Shown piece after piece: positions 16,072-24,103 of a stretch of DNA of 40,994 bases. The notes beneath the pieces were generated by a model. It made no database searches. It worked only from the letters and a program-made list of their open reading frames with translations, and had not been told where the DNA came from. How positions within the stretch are numbered: the stretch's first letter is position 1; every line of letters starts with the position of its first letter. Position numbers and translations under genes: made by a program. Origin of the DNA: Candidatus Rothia avicola (GTDB taxonomy: Bacteria > Actinomycetota > Actinomycetes > Actinomycetales > Micrococcaceae); contig DXCN01000077.1 in NCBI GenBank assembly GCA_019115985.1, positions 1 through 40,994 on the forward strand, written 5' to 3'.

Positions 16072-16767
16072 CTACAGAATCTTGAACTGGTGCAGGGTCT
16101 CTTCGGGGAGAAGGGCTACAAGGGCCAGGGCAAGGAGGAAGAGCAGGGAGATGACGCCCACGGTCGTAGACTTCCAGCCCGGGTGCAGCTCGTTGAAGGT
16201 CACCAGGCCGGGGTGCTGCTTATTCATCTGGGTCACGTTAATGACCCGGTAGACGGTGGTTTGGGGGGCTATAGCGGTGGCGATGGCGCGCAGGGTTTTG
16301 GCGTCCCAGATACGCCCGTCCAGACGGAAGGCGCGCTTGCCCTTAGCGTTCACGGCCCAGAGGGCGGGCACCCCCTTGTAGCGCAAAGCTGCCATGCCGG
16401 TTAGCTCCTTGCCCGCGGCCTGGCGGGGGGTTAGGCGTTCGGCAAAGACAGTCTGGGAGATTTCGCTGAGCTCAGCAGCCTGCCAGCCGAACAGGCGTCC
16501 GCTCAGTACGTGGGTTTCGGTTTTAACCACGATTTGGGGGCGCAGGGTGGAGTAGATAGCAAAGAGGGCACCCAGGGTCATCAGGCCCAGAAGCACCATA
16601 AAGACCGGGGTGGGGCGCTTGGCCACCATGAACCAGATGCAGGCTAAAGCCAGCATACCCGCGGGCACGCCCGCGATGAGGCGACGGTGGTAGGAGCTGA
16701 TACGGGGGTGAAAGATCTTCGTGACGGCCCCGTACTTATCGGGTACCTGGTGAGCATGTTCTGCCAT
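16072..16767 (-). CDS. Membrane protein of unknown function, three predicted helices
   Basis: 231 residues. Two hydrophobic helices near 30-49 and 53-72 form a hairpin, and a third lies near 200-220. The soluble middle (about 75-195) contains alternating beta-like strands such as PQIVVKTETHVLSGRLFGW and is consistent with a small PH-like domain facing the cytoplasm, as in YdbS/PH-domain membrane proteins; that is inference only. The gene is divergent from the anchored protein at 16832 and convergent with the MauE gene. No specific family recognised. Confidence 0.8.
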   Translation of the reverse strand: MAEHAHQVPDKYGAVTKIFHPRISSYHRRLIAGVPAGMLALACIWFMVAKRPTPVFMVLLGLMTLGALFAIYSTLRPQIVVKTETHVLSGRLFGWQAAELSEISQTVFAERLTPRQAAGKELTGMAALRYKGVPALWAVNAKGKRAFRLDGRIWDAKTLRAIATAIAPQTTVYRVINVTQMNKQHPGLVTFNELHPGWKSTTVGVISLLFLLALALVALLPEETLHQFKIL

Positions 16768-16831
16768 GGCTCTACTCTATCGGCAGTACCGCCCAAACGG
16801 AGCGTAAGCGCGTGTGAGCTACATTTAAAGG

Positions 16832-17815
16832 GTGCATTTTAGATCTTCAGTAGACCGTGTCTTAGCCTGGTGGTTGTTGGGCGTCCTTGCCGCGCTTCTT
16901 ATCGCCCTTGCTTCTTTAGCCCTCATTAACCGTCTGGTCTACGGGCCGCAGGGGCAGGTGCGGGCCTACTTCGCTGCGGTGCGAGAGGGGGACGGGTCTA
17001 AAGCCCTGGGTATCTTGGGTGCCCAGGTGCCTGACGCCAGCGCCGCTATGCTTGACGGGGACGCCTTACAGGCGTCCTTCGCCGCTCTCAAGGACCTCTC
17101 AACGGGGGCAGTGACCGTGACCGACGGTGGGAGACGCGCGACCGTCACCGTCACCTACACGCTTGAGGGGCAGCCCGGAAGCACGGATTTTCACCTTCAC
17201 AAAGTGGGCTCCCACTGGGGTGTTTTTGACCAGTGGCAGATTGATGCCGGTGAGTTACCGACCGTGGAAATTACCTCGAATTCGGTGGAGGCCGCTACCC
17301 TCAATAACACTAAGGTGGCGGTCGAGGGGGGAACCCGTAAGTTTGCGGTGCTCTACCCCGGCTCTTATACGGTTACCTATGAGTCGGCCCTTTATACCGC
17401 AGGGTCACAGACGGTTGAGGTAACAGCCCCCAGTAGCGAACCAGCTACTCTTTCTCTCAGCCTCACACCGTCAGAGACCGCGGTGACCTCGGTTCAGCAG
17501 CAGATCAAGACCTATCTTGATACCTGTGCTGCGCAGAGTTCCCTCTACCCCACCGGCTGCCCCTTTGAGTACGACTTTTCAGGGCGAGTGGACGGCGATG
17601 TGACCTGGATGGTCAGCAAGTACCCTCAGCCAGAGGTGACTTTGGCCGGGGGCAAGTGGGCCCTGAGTAAGAGCAGCGGGGAGGCAGAGATTTCCTTTAC
17701 CGAGCTTGACCTCTATACGGGCAAGACCCAGCAGGTCACAGAGACGGTTCCTTTTACCCTGGCTGGTTCGCTCACTGCCAGCGGGGAGAGCCTTACCTTT
17801 ACCCCCGCTGGCTAA
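16832..17815 (+). CDS. Membrane-anchored extracellular protein of unknown function
   Basis: 327 residues. A signal anchor near 12-34 is followed by an extracellular part with three beta-rich sections: an NTF2-like section around 40-135 (VRAYFAAVREGD...FHLHKVGSHWGVFDQW), a carboxypeptidase-regulatory-like section around 145-205 (GGTRKFAVLYPGSYTV), and a second cystatin/NTF2-like section with two cysteines (TCAAQ...TGCPF) to the end. It could be a cell-surface or envelope assembly protein. Translation starts at GTG 16832; a TACATT hexamer ends six bases before it, suggesting a leaderless message. Confidence 0.8.
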   Translation: MHFRSSVDRVLAWWLLGVLAALLIALASLALINRLVYGPQGQVRAYFAAVREGDGSKALGILGAQVPDASAAMLDGDALQASFAALKDLSTGAVTVTDGGRRATVTVTYTLEGQPGSTDFHLHKVGSHWGVFDQWQIDAGELPTVEITSNSVEAATLNNTKVAVEGGTRKFAVLYPGSYTVTYESALYTAGSQTVEVTAPSSEPATLSLSLTPSETAVTSVQQQIKTYLDTCAAQSSLYPTGCPFEYDFSGRVDGDVTWMVSKYPQPEVTLAGGKWALSKSSGEAEISFTELDLYTGKTQQVTETVPFTLAGSLTASGESLTFTPAG

Positions 17816-17829
17816 ACGGGCCCTTTTGC

Positions 17830-19761
17830 CTAGTTCACCCCGCGCAGATCAAGCACTAGGTGGGCCTCATCTGCGTCGTCACCGGTGACGATGACGGGCA
17901 GGCCCCAGTCCTGCTGGTAGAGGTGACAGGCAGCGTGGTCGGGGATTTCACCGCCGGGTTCGCCGTCGCAGGCAGCGGCGCGGGCGGTGATGTGCAGGAC
18001 GGCCTCGGTGATGTCGGGGTTGAGTACCAGGTGGCGGGTCAGGCCCTGGGAGGTGCCAGCACCTTCGAGAATGAAGTTCTCGGGGGTGGATGAAATCTTG
18101 AGCTGGGTAGGGTCGCCCCAGCGGGTATCGAGCTTCTGGCCGGTGGGGGCGCTGAAGCGGGCGGTGAAATCCAGGGTTCCGCCGGTCAGCTGGGTGGATT
18201 TACGGGTGACCTGGGAAGCCCCTTCGTCCACGTGCTGCATGGCCTCGGGAATAGCGACGCGCACTAGCTGGTGGGCGTTGGCTTCCACGACGATGAGGCG
18301 GGCACCGCCGTCCTCGGTCTCTTCGACCAGCAGGTCGGAGGGCTCAGCGAAGCCGCGGTCCAGGGTGCCGAGGGCGCCGGTGGCCGGGTCGAAGCGGCGG
18401 ATGGCGCCGTTGTAGGTGTCGGCGATAGCGATGGAGCCGTCGGGCAGTTCGGTGAGACCCAGGCAGTGCTGCATGCGGGCGTCCGCGCGGGGGCCATCGA
18501 CAAAGCCGAAGTCGAAGAGGCCGATGCCCACGGCGGAGCTAACGGTCGCTGTGCCCTTGTCAAAGGTGATGTGGCGCAGGGCGGAGGTTTCGGAGTCGGC
18601 AACCCAGATGGAGCCATCGCGGGCTTCGATAATGCCGGAGGACTGGGCAAACCAGGAGTCGGCGGCCGCGCCGTCCTTGAGTCCCTCGGCACCGGTACCC
18701 GCGAAAACAGCCAGCTGGCCGGTTACGGGGTCGAAGCTGAAGATCTGGTGGGTGCCTGCCATAGCAATCAGGAAGGCGGACGCCTCACGGGAGTAGACCA
18801 GGTCCCAGGGGGATGACAGGGCGACGGTAAGGGGGTCGGTGCCCTCTGCAATGACGTTGGGGTCGGTGCGGGCGGTATCGCCGTCAATCAGGCGCTGGGC
18901 GCCGGAGCCTGCCAGAGTGGTGATAGTTCCGTCGGCTAGGCGCAGGCCGCGCACCCGGTGGTTAACGGAGTCGGCGATGAGGACGTCCGCACCCAGGAGC
19001 TCGCGCAGTTCGGCAGGGACCAGGGCCAGGCCCTGGGGTTCGTTGAAGCGGGCGGTGGCGGCGTCGCCGTCCGCGTAGCCCTTCTCGGGGCCACCGAAGC
19101 TGGCCAGGGGGGTTTCAAGGTCGCCCTCGACATGCACCAGGCGGTGGCGGGCGGTGTCGGTGACCAGGTAGGTGCCGGGGCGGCCAGCCAGGTCCTCGGG
19201 TAGGGCCAGGGCCTTGCCGGGGAAGGCAAAGGTGCCCTGGGGCTTGGGGCGGGGCACGTAGGGGCCGTCGCCGCGGTGCAGGGTGCCCTTGGCCTCGTGT
19301 TCTTCGACGAGTTCGCGCACCAGGGAGGTGAGGCCCTTGACGTGGCCTTCGCCGGAGAGGTGGGCGACGATGTAGCCTTCGGGGTCGACGACGACCAGGG
19401 TGGGCCAGGCACGGGCGGTGTAGGCGTTCCAGGTGTCCAGGTTGGGGTCGTCGAGCACGGGGTGGGTGATGTCGTAGCGGTCGACGGCTGCGGCGAGCGC
19501 CACCGGGTCGGCTTCGTGTTCGAACTTGGGGGAATGGACGCCGACGGTCACGAGCACGTCGGAGAACTCTTCTTCGAGGGGGCGCAGTTCATCGAGCACG
19601 TGCAGGCAGTTCATGCAGCAGAAGGTCCAGAAGTCCAGGATGACGATTTTTCCGCGCAGGCTTTCGAGGGAAAGCTGCTTGTCGCCGGTGTTGAGCCAGC
19701 CTCGGCCGACAAGTTCTGAGGCGCGGACTTTGGTCTGGCGTGCGGCTGCATTCTCTGCCAT
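17830..19761 (-). CDS. Thioredoxin-like protein with NHL repeats (NHLRC2-like)
   Basis: 643 residues. The N-terminal 150 residues form a TlpA-type thioredoxin domain with the active site FWTFCCMNC near 47-54 and WPTLVVVDPEG as the cis-proline strand. From about 185 onward come NHL beta-propeller blades, seen as repeated YLVTDTARHRLVHVEG, VLIADSVNHRVRG, IWVADSETSALRH and IAIADTYNGAIRRFD. A C-terminal beta domain ends with HAACHLYQQDWGLPV. The layout is that of the NHLRC2 group. No signal peptide is seen, so a cytoplasmic redox role is likely. The ATG has AGAAGGAGAACC before it. It converges on the anchored-protein gene. Confidence 0.92.
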   Translation of the reverse strand: MAENAAARQTKVRASELVGRGWLNTGDKQLSLESLRGKIVILDFWTFCCMNCLHVLDELRPLEEEFSDVLVTVGVHSPKFEHEADPVALAAAVDRYDITHPVLDDPNLDTWNAYTARAWPTLVVVDPEGYIVAHLSGEGHVKGLTSLVRELVEEHEAKGTLHRGDGPYVPRPKPQGTFAFPGKALALPEDLAGRPGTYLVTDTARHRLVHVEGDLETPLASFGGPEKGYADGDAATARFNEPQGLALVPAELRELLGADVLIADSVNHRVRGLRLADGTITTLAGSGAQRLIDGDTARTDPNVIAEGTDPLTVALSSPWDLVYSREASAFLIAMAGTHQIFSFDPVTGQLAVFAGTGAEGLKDGAAADSWFAQSSGIIEARDGSIWVADSETSALRHITFDKGTATVSSAVGIGLFDFGFVDGPRADARMQHCLGLTELPDGSIAIADTYNGAIRRFDPATGALGTLDRGFAEPSDLLVEETEDGGARLIVVEANAHQLVRVAIPEAMQHVDEGASQVTRKSTQLTGGTLDFTARFSAPTGQKLDTRWGDPTQLKISSTPENFILEGAGTSQGLTRHLVLNPDITEAVLHITARAAACDGEPGGEIPDHAACHLYQQDWGLPVIVTGDDADEAHLVLDLRGVN

Positions 19762-20014
19762 GGTTCTCCTTCTGTGGTGCGCGGCTCAGGCGCAGGGTTC
19801 AGTTACTCACCAGCCTAGTGGGCTGCCGGGGGTGGGGTCATTTGTTGCGCTGTGTGTAGGTGGCGGCGTCATAGAACTCAACTGTGCGTAACACTTGCGT
19901 AACGGTTAGGATTATCTGCAGTTATCACCGGGTACCCTTCGGGAAGTTTTTGCGGACGCCGGTGGTTCAAGCAGGTGCGCACATGCGGGTGCGCTGTAGC
20001 TCAAGAAGGTATGT

Positions 20015-21379
20015 GTGACGCTTACAGGCAAGATAAAGCAGCCGGTATCTGATACCCGCTTGGCCCGGTCTTTGCAGCCGCGGCATCTGTCGATGATTGC
20101 TATGGGCGGGGCGATTGGTGCTGGCCTGTTGGTGGCTTCGTCGACGGCTATTGTGACGGCTGGCCCTGCCGTTATTGTGACATATCTGCTGGCTGGCACT
20201 GTGTTGGTGCTGGTGATGCGGATGCTGGGTGAGTTGGCTACCCGGACCCCTGAGACGGGGTCTTTCTCTGTCTATGCCCGTCGCTATATTGGCCGGTGGG
20301 CTGGGTTCTCGGTGGGCTGGTTGTACTGGTGGTTTTGGTCGGTGACGGTGGCGATTGAGGCTACGGCGGCTGCCACTATTGTGAGTGGCTGGTGGCCGGC
20401 GGCACCTCAGTGGCTGGTGGCCCTGGTGCTGGTTCTGGCTTTTATGGGTTTGAATCTGCTGTCGGTGCGTTCTTACGGTGAGGCGGAGTTCTGGTTTTCC
20501 TCCATCAAGATTGGTGCGATTGCCGTGATCATTGTGGTGGGTCTGCTGGCTGTGCTGGGGCTGATCCCTAACTCCACGGCGTCCTTTGCTCACTACACGG
20601 CTGGGGGCGGCTTCTTTGCTCACGGTGTGGGCGCGATTTTTACCGCCCTGCTGGCGGTGATTTTTTCGATGTTTGGGGCTGAGATTGCCACGGTGGCAGC
20701 CGGTGAGTCTAGTAACCCTGCGGTTGCTGTGGCTAAGGCGGTGCGGTCGGTGATTTTCCGGGTGCTCTTCTTCTATGTGGGGTCTATTGCGGTGACCCTA
20801 CTGGTGATTCCTTGGACGATGGTGACGGCGGGTTCTTCTCCCTTTGTGACTATGTTTGAGGCTCTGGGTATTCCCTATGCCGGGTTGGCCATGAATATTG
20901 TGGTGCTTACGGCCCTGCTGTCGTGCTTGAACGCTAGTCTTTATGCTGCCTCGCGCATGGTCTTTGCCCTGGCAGAGCAGGGGGACGCCCCGCGCGCTTT
21001 TTCCCGCGTTTCTAGTACCCGGGCGCCCCGCAACGCCATTGTGTTCTCGTCTCTTATCGGGGTGGTGTCGGTGGCCCTCAACTATTTCATGCCCGAGCAG
21101 GTCTTCTCCCTGCTGGTGAACTCTACAGGCGGGGTTGGCATCTTTGTCTGGCTGATTGTGGCGGTTTCCCATCTGCGGAGCCGCAGGTTAGATGGGGAAG
21201 GGGGCAACGGCGTCATCAACTATATCCTCATTGGGGGCTTGCTGGCCCTGCTGGTCTATATGGGCGTCACCGAGGCCCATCGCCTAGAGGTGCTCATATC
21301 GGTCACGGTTGCCGTGGTGCTTGCTGCCCTGGGTGCCTTCACCCATCGTCATAGCACGACTGTTTCATCACCTCGCTAA
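20015..21379 (+). CDS. Amino acid permease, APC superfamily
   Basis: 454 residues with about twelve helices. The first helix carries MGGAIGAGLLVASSTAIV, the unwound-helix substrate motif of the AAT family, and the next reads GELATRTPETGSFSVYAR. The GAEIATVAAGES segment in helix 6 region is typical of aromatic amino acid, proline or GABA permeases; the exact substrate cannot be told. The start is GTG 20015 with AAGAAGGT upstream. Two direct repeats TGCGTAAC eleven bases apart (19885-19903) lie upstream and could be a regulator site. Confidence 0.92.
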   Translation: MTLTGKIKQPVSDTRLARSLQPRHLSMIAMGGAIGAGLLVASSTAIVTAGPAVIVTYLLAGTVLVLVMRMLGELATRTPETGSFSVYARRYIGRWAGFSVGWLYWWFWSVTVAIEATAAATIVSGWWPAAPQWLVALVLVLAFMGLNLLSVRSYGEAEFWFSSIKIGAIAVIIVVGLLAVLGLIPNSTASFAHYTAGGGFFAHGVGAIFTALLAVIFSMFGAEIATVAAGESSNPAVAVAKAVRSVIFRVLFFYVGSIAVTLLVIPWTMVTAGSSPFVTMFEALGIPYAGLAMNIVVLTALLSCLNASLYAASRMVFALAEQGDAPRAFSRVSSTRAPRNAIVFSSLIGVVSVALNYFMPEQVFSLLVNSTGGVGIFVWLIVAVSHLRSRRLDGEGGNGVINYILIGGLLALLVYMGVTEAHRLEVLISVTVAVVLAALGAFTHRHSTTVSSPR

Positions 21380-21387
21380 GATTTTTA

Positions 21388-21473
21388 GGGGACACCCCGG
21401 GCCAGCTGCACCCTAAGAGCAGCCCAGAAACCGGGGAAACCCGCCGAAGCTTGTCCCCCAAGCGGTCTTTTTT
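21388..21473 (+). promoter_or_regulatory. Structured RNA with overlapping terminator, attenuator-like
   Basis: Starting nine bases after the permease stop, three nested stems are perfect: 21388-21394 with 21452-21458, 21395-21400 with 21431-21436, and 21405-21409 with 21419-21423. A terminator hairpin (GCTTG 21449-21453 with CAAGC 21459-21463, then T6 at 21468-21473) uses the same bases as the 3' arm of the outer stem. The two folds exclude each other. At the least it terminates the permease transcript. Confidence 0.65.
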
Positions 21474-21617
21474 CAAGGTTTCTCCCAGGTAAACGAAAGA
21501 GAACACCTGTCTTAGGGTGGTTAGATTAAAGAGGCCTTCGGGCTGGCACCAGAGATTTCCCGCTCTGTCCCGACCGACCCAATCTAACCCCACCTTTACG
21601 ATGTTTGGAGGCTTCTG

Positions 21618-21818
21618 ATGACCCAGCACACTGCAGCTCCCTCGTCATCGCCCCTGTTTGAGAAAATCTCTCAGATTTCTGCCCGTCTAGAGCAGGTCAG
21701 CCCGCTGAGCGGCCCGATTCCCACCGTCCCGTCGGTAAGCAGCCAGTCGGCCTCCGGCAGCACCCGCTTTGCCGAACCGGCTGAGTCAAGCGACCAGCCT
21801 GTTCAGCCCTGGAGCTAA
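21618..21818 (+). CDS. Orphan 66-residue Ser/Pro-rich protein
   Basis: The ATG at 21618 follows TTTGGAGG with a six-base spacer, one of the best ribosome binding sites in the window, and a strong terminator follows the stop, so the frame is very likely translated. The peptide has a short amphipathic helix (LFEKISQISARLEQ, about 13-26) and then a Ser/Pro-rich low-complexity tail ending in PWS. There is no signal peptide, membrane helix or cysteine. A -10-like TAGATT (21522-21527) sits within a long stem that pairs 21517-21527 with 21581-21593. I recognise no family. Confidence 0.72.
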   Translation: MTQHTAAPSSSPLFEKISQISARLEQVSPLSGPIPTVPSVSSQSASGSTRFAEPAESSDQPVQPWS

Positions 21819-21852
21819 GCCTCCTAGCGCAAAACCTCATAGGGGAAAAGAC

Positions 21853-21892
21853 AGCCGAAGGCCCGGGCAGGTAGCTGCCCGGGCCTTCGGCT
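21853..21892. terminator. Strong bidirectional terminator between convergent genes
   Basis: A perfect 18-bp GC-rich stem with a 4-base loop, between the orphan small gene and the copper operon. T-runs are absent, but stem strength and position between two convergent stops support the call. Confidence 0.8.
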
Positions 21893-21922
21893 ACTCAGAT
21901 GTTTCCTACTCCTCGCAGGGAT

Positions 21923-24070
21923 CTAACGGCGGGCGTCCTTTTCTGCCAGCTGCGCAAACATGTCATTATAGGCGTTGAGCTCGGCGTCCCCGTCACGGTC
22001 GGCCTGGCGGTCGATACGCTTTTGCATCTTCTGATCGTTTATGGACCACTGCACCGCCACCGCAACGGCAATAATCATGGTCGGTATCTCACCGATCGCC
22101 CACATGAGCGAGCCACCTAGCTTCTGGTCGTCAATGGCAGGTAGGCCCCAGGGGCGGCCCAGGTTGCCGAACCAGGAGGCCTGGAGCAGGGTGTCCATCT
22201 GCATAATCGAGATACCCACAAAGGCGTGATAGCCCAGGGTCGCGATAATCATGATGAGGCGCATGGGGTAGGTGGGGCGGTTGGGAATAGGGTCGATGCC
22301 GATGAGTACCAGGCTAAAGATGTAGCCGGTCATCAAAAAGTGAATCAGCATGAACTCGTGGCCCACGTGGTAGCGTAGCATCACCCCGAAGAGGGGGGTG
22401 AAGTAAACGATCACGATTGACCCGGCGAAGTTGACGGCCGCGAAGATGGGGTGGGTAATCACCTTAGACCAGCCCGAGTGCACCAGGCGCAGAATCCATT
22501 CGCGGGGCCCGCGGGTGCCGTCCTGGCGGGGTTCGAGGGCTCGCAGAAGCAGGGTGACGGGGGCGCCGAGCACCAGGAAGATGGGGCAGACCATGGTCAG
22601 GAGCATGTGCTCCACCATGTGCACCGAGAAAAGCACCATGGAGTAGACGGCCAGAGCCCCGCAGGTGATGTAGAGCAGCACGAAGAGGCCCAGGAACCAG
22701 GAAAGGGCACGGGCAAGGGGCCAGCGGCCGCCTGCACGCCGCACCTTGATGAGCGCCCAGAGATAAGCGAAGGCCGCGAAGCTGATGAAGGCCACCCAGA
22801 ACCAGTCGAAACGCCACTGGGTGAACCACTCGGCAAGGTGCGGTTCTGGCGGCATGTCGTAGAGGGTGATGATGCGGACGGGCTCGGCACCGGCTTCCAG
22901 AGTTTCGGGTGCGGGCGGCGGGGTGCGAGAGAGGGAAACAGCTAGGCCGCTGGTTGCGCCCATGAGTACCAGCTCGCAGGCAATGGCGTACCAGAGGCCC
23001 CGGGCAGCACTGGTAAGCCCAGATTGCATCATGGGTATCAGGCGCAGGCGGTGCACCACGCCGAAGGCACCCAGCACCAGGGTGAGCATGAGCTTGGCCA
23101 GCACCAGCCCCCCGTAGGTGGTCGTCAAAAGATCCCCCAGGCTGTTTATTCGCACCAGGGCATTGACCACGCCTGAGAGCACCACCAGCACGAACCCGAA
23201 AAGGGCCAGCACGGAGTAGCGGCGCAGTACCGCCACAGCCAGGGGCACACGACGGGCGGACGCCGATGCCGCACCCCGCTGCCCCTCAGCCAAGGTGCCG
23301 GTGCCAGCGTCCTCACCGGTAATATCGCGGGAAATAAAAGCCAGCACCATGAGCCCACCGCACCAGAGCACCACACCGAGCAGGTGCAGGCCCAGAGAGT
23401 TAACCGCGCCCATGTGGTCATCGCCGCCCGATGAGTGGCCGCCCAGGGCCATAGCCACGATGGCGACCAGCGACAGGCCCAGGGTCAGCAGCAGGCCGGT
23501 CAGCGAGCGCACCGCAAAGACCAGGGTGGCCACGGTGGCAGCCACGATAATGCTGGTGGCCTCCTGCTTACCCGAGTCGATGGTGGTGATGTAGCTGATG
23601 AGTTCCGAGGTGTAGTCGGCCCCGCCCGATGGCGACCGGCCCGAGATATCGGCATAGCTGAAAATGAGCACCGCGATGGCGGCAATAGTCCAGGTGATAG
23701 CGGCAGCTGACGCCAGCGTCAGGGTGCGGGTAAAGGCCGGGTGTTCGGTACGGTGCAGGTTCTTCTGCCGCTGGGCCGCATCGGTTGCGTGAGCCATATT
23801 GACCTTGGCCCGCCCCCGTGCCGAATCGAGGAAGCGGGGCACCAGCCCTAAGGCAAAGACAAGGGAACCCATGGTCGCTGCCATGGAGAAGTTTTGTAGG
23901 CTCTCAGCTACCGGCAGGCCCCAGCGCACCGGGGCGCCGGCGTCCGCTAGGTCGGTACCGGCGTTCGAGCCGGTCACCAGCAGGCTCAACACCAGAGCGA
24001 CAAGGGAGGCTACGGGGAAGGCCCATATCCAGCTGGGCTTGAGCCCACGCTCCATCTCGTGTGCTGCCAT
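21923..24070 (-). CDS. CopD-CtaG fusion: copper transport and cytochrome oxidase assembly
   Basis: 715 residues and about 15 helices. The N-terminal half resembles CopD/YcnJ copper-import proteins (helices with GLHLLGVVLWCGGLMVLAF and LVLAKLMLTLVLGAFG). From about residue 440 it becomes a caa3-type CtaG domain: MVLFSVHMVEHMLLTMVCP, then YHVGHEFMLIHFLMTGYIF with conserved histidines, and GYHAFVGISIMQMD. CtaG-type proteins help load copper into cytochrome oxidase. It is the last gene of the operon, 33 bases after the DyP gene, and the C-terminal tail is charged. Confidence 0.93.
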   Translation of the reverse strand: MAAHEMERGLKPSWIWAFPVASLVALVLSLLVTGSNAGTDLADAGAPVRWGLPVAESLQNFSMAATMGSLVFALGLVPRFLDSARGRAKVNMAHATDAAQRQKNLHRTEHPAFTRTLTLASAAAITWTIAAIAVLIFSYADISGRSPSGGADYTSELISYITTIDSGKQEATSIIVAATVATLVFAVRSLTGLLLTLGLSLVAIVAMALGGHSSGGDDHMGAVNSLGLHLLGVVLWCGGLMVLAFISRDITGEDAGTGTLAEGQRGAASASARRVPLAVAVLRRYSVLALFGFVLVVLSGVVNALVRINSLGDLLTTTYGGLVLAKLMLTLVLGAFGVVHRLRLIPMMQSGLTSAARGLWYAIACELVLMGATSGLAVSLSRTPPPAPETLEAGAEPVRIITLYDMPPEPHLAEWFTQWRFDWFWVAFISFAAFAYLWALIKVRRAGGRWPLARALSWFLGLFVLLYITCGALAVYSMVLFSVHMVEHMLLTMVCPIFLVLGAPVTLLLRALEPRQDGTRGPREWILRLVHSGWSKVITHPIFAAVNFAGSIVIVYFTPLFGVMLRYHVGHEFMLIHFLMTGYIFSLVLIGIDPIPNRPTYPMRLIMIIATLGYHAFVGISIMQMDTLLQASWFGNLGRPWGLPAIDDQKLGGSLMWAIGEIPTMIIAVAVAVQWSINDQKMQKRIDRQADRDGDAELNAYNDMFAQLAEKDARR

Positions 24071-24103
24071 GTCTACTATACCTTGATTCCTGTCGATGGT
24101 GGT

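Noticed and set aside
21511-21526. AGGGTGG resembling a T-box antiterminator
   Set aside because: The rest of the T-box (specifier loop, ACCGCG) is absent and the downstream gene is not an amino acid or tRNA synthetase gene.
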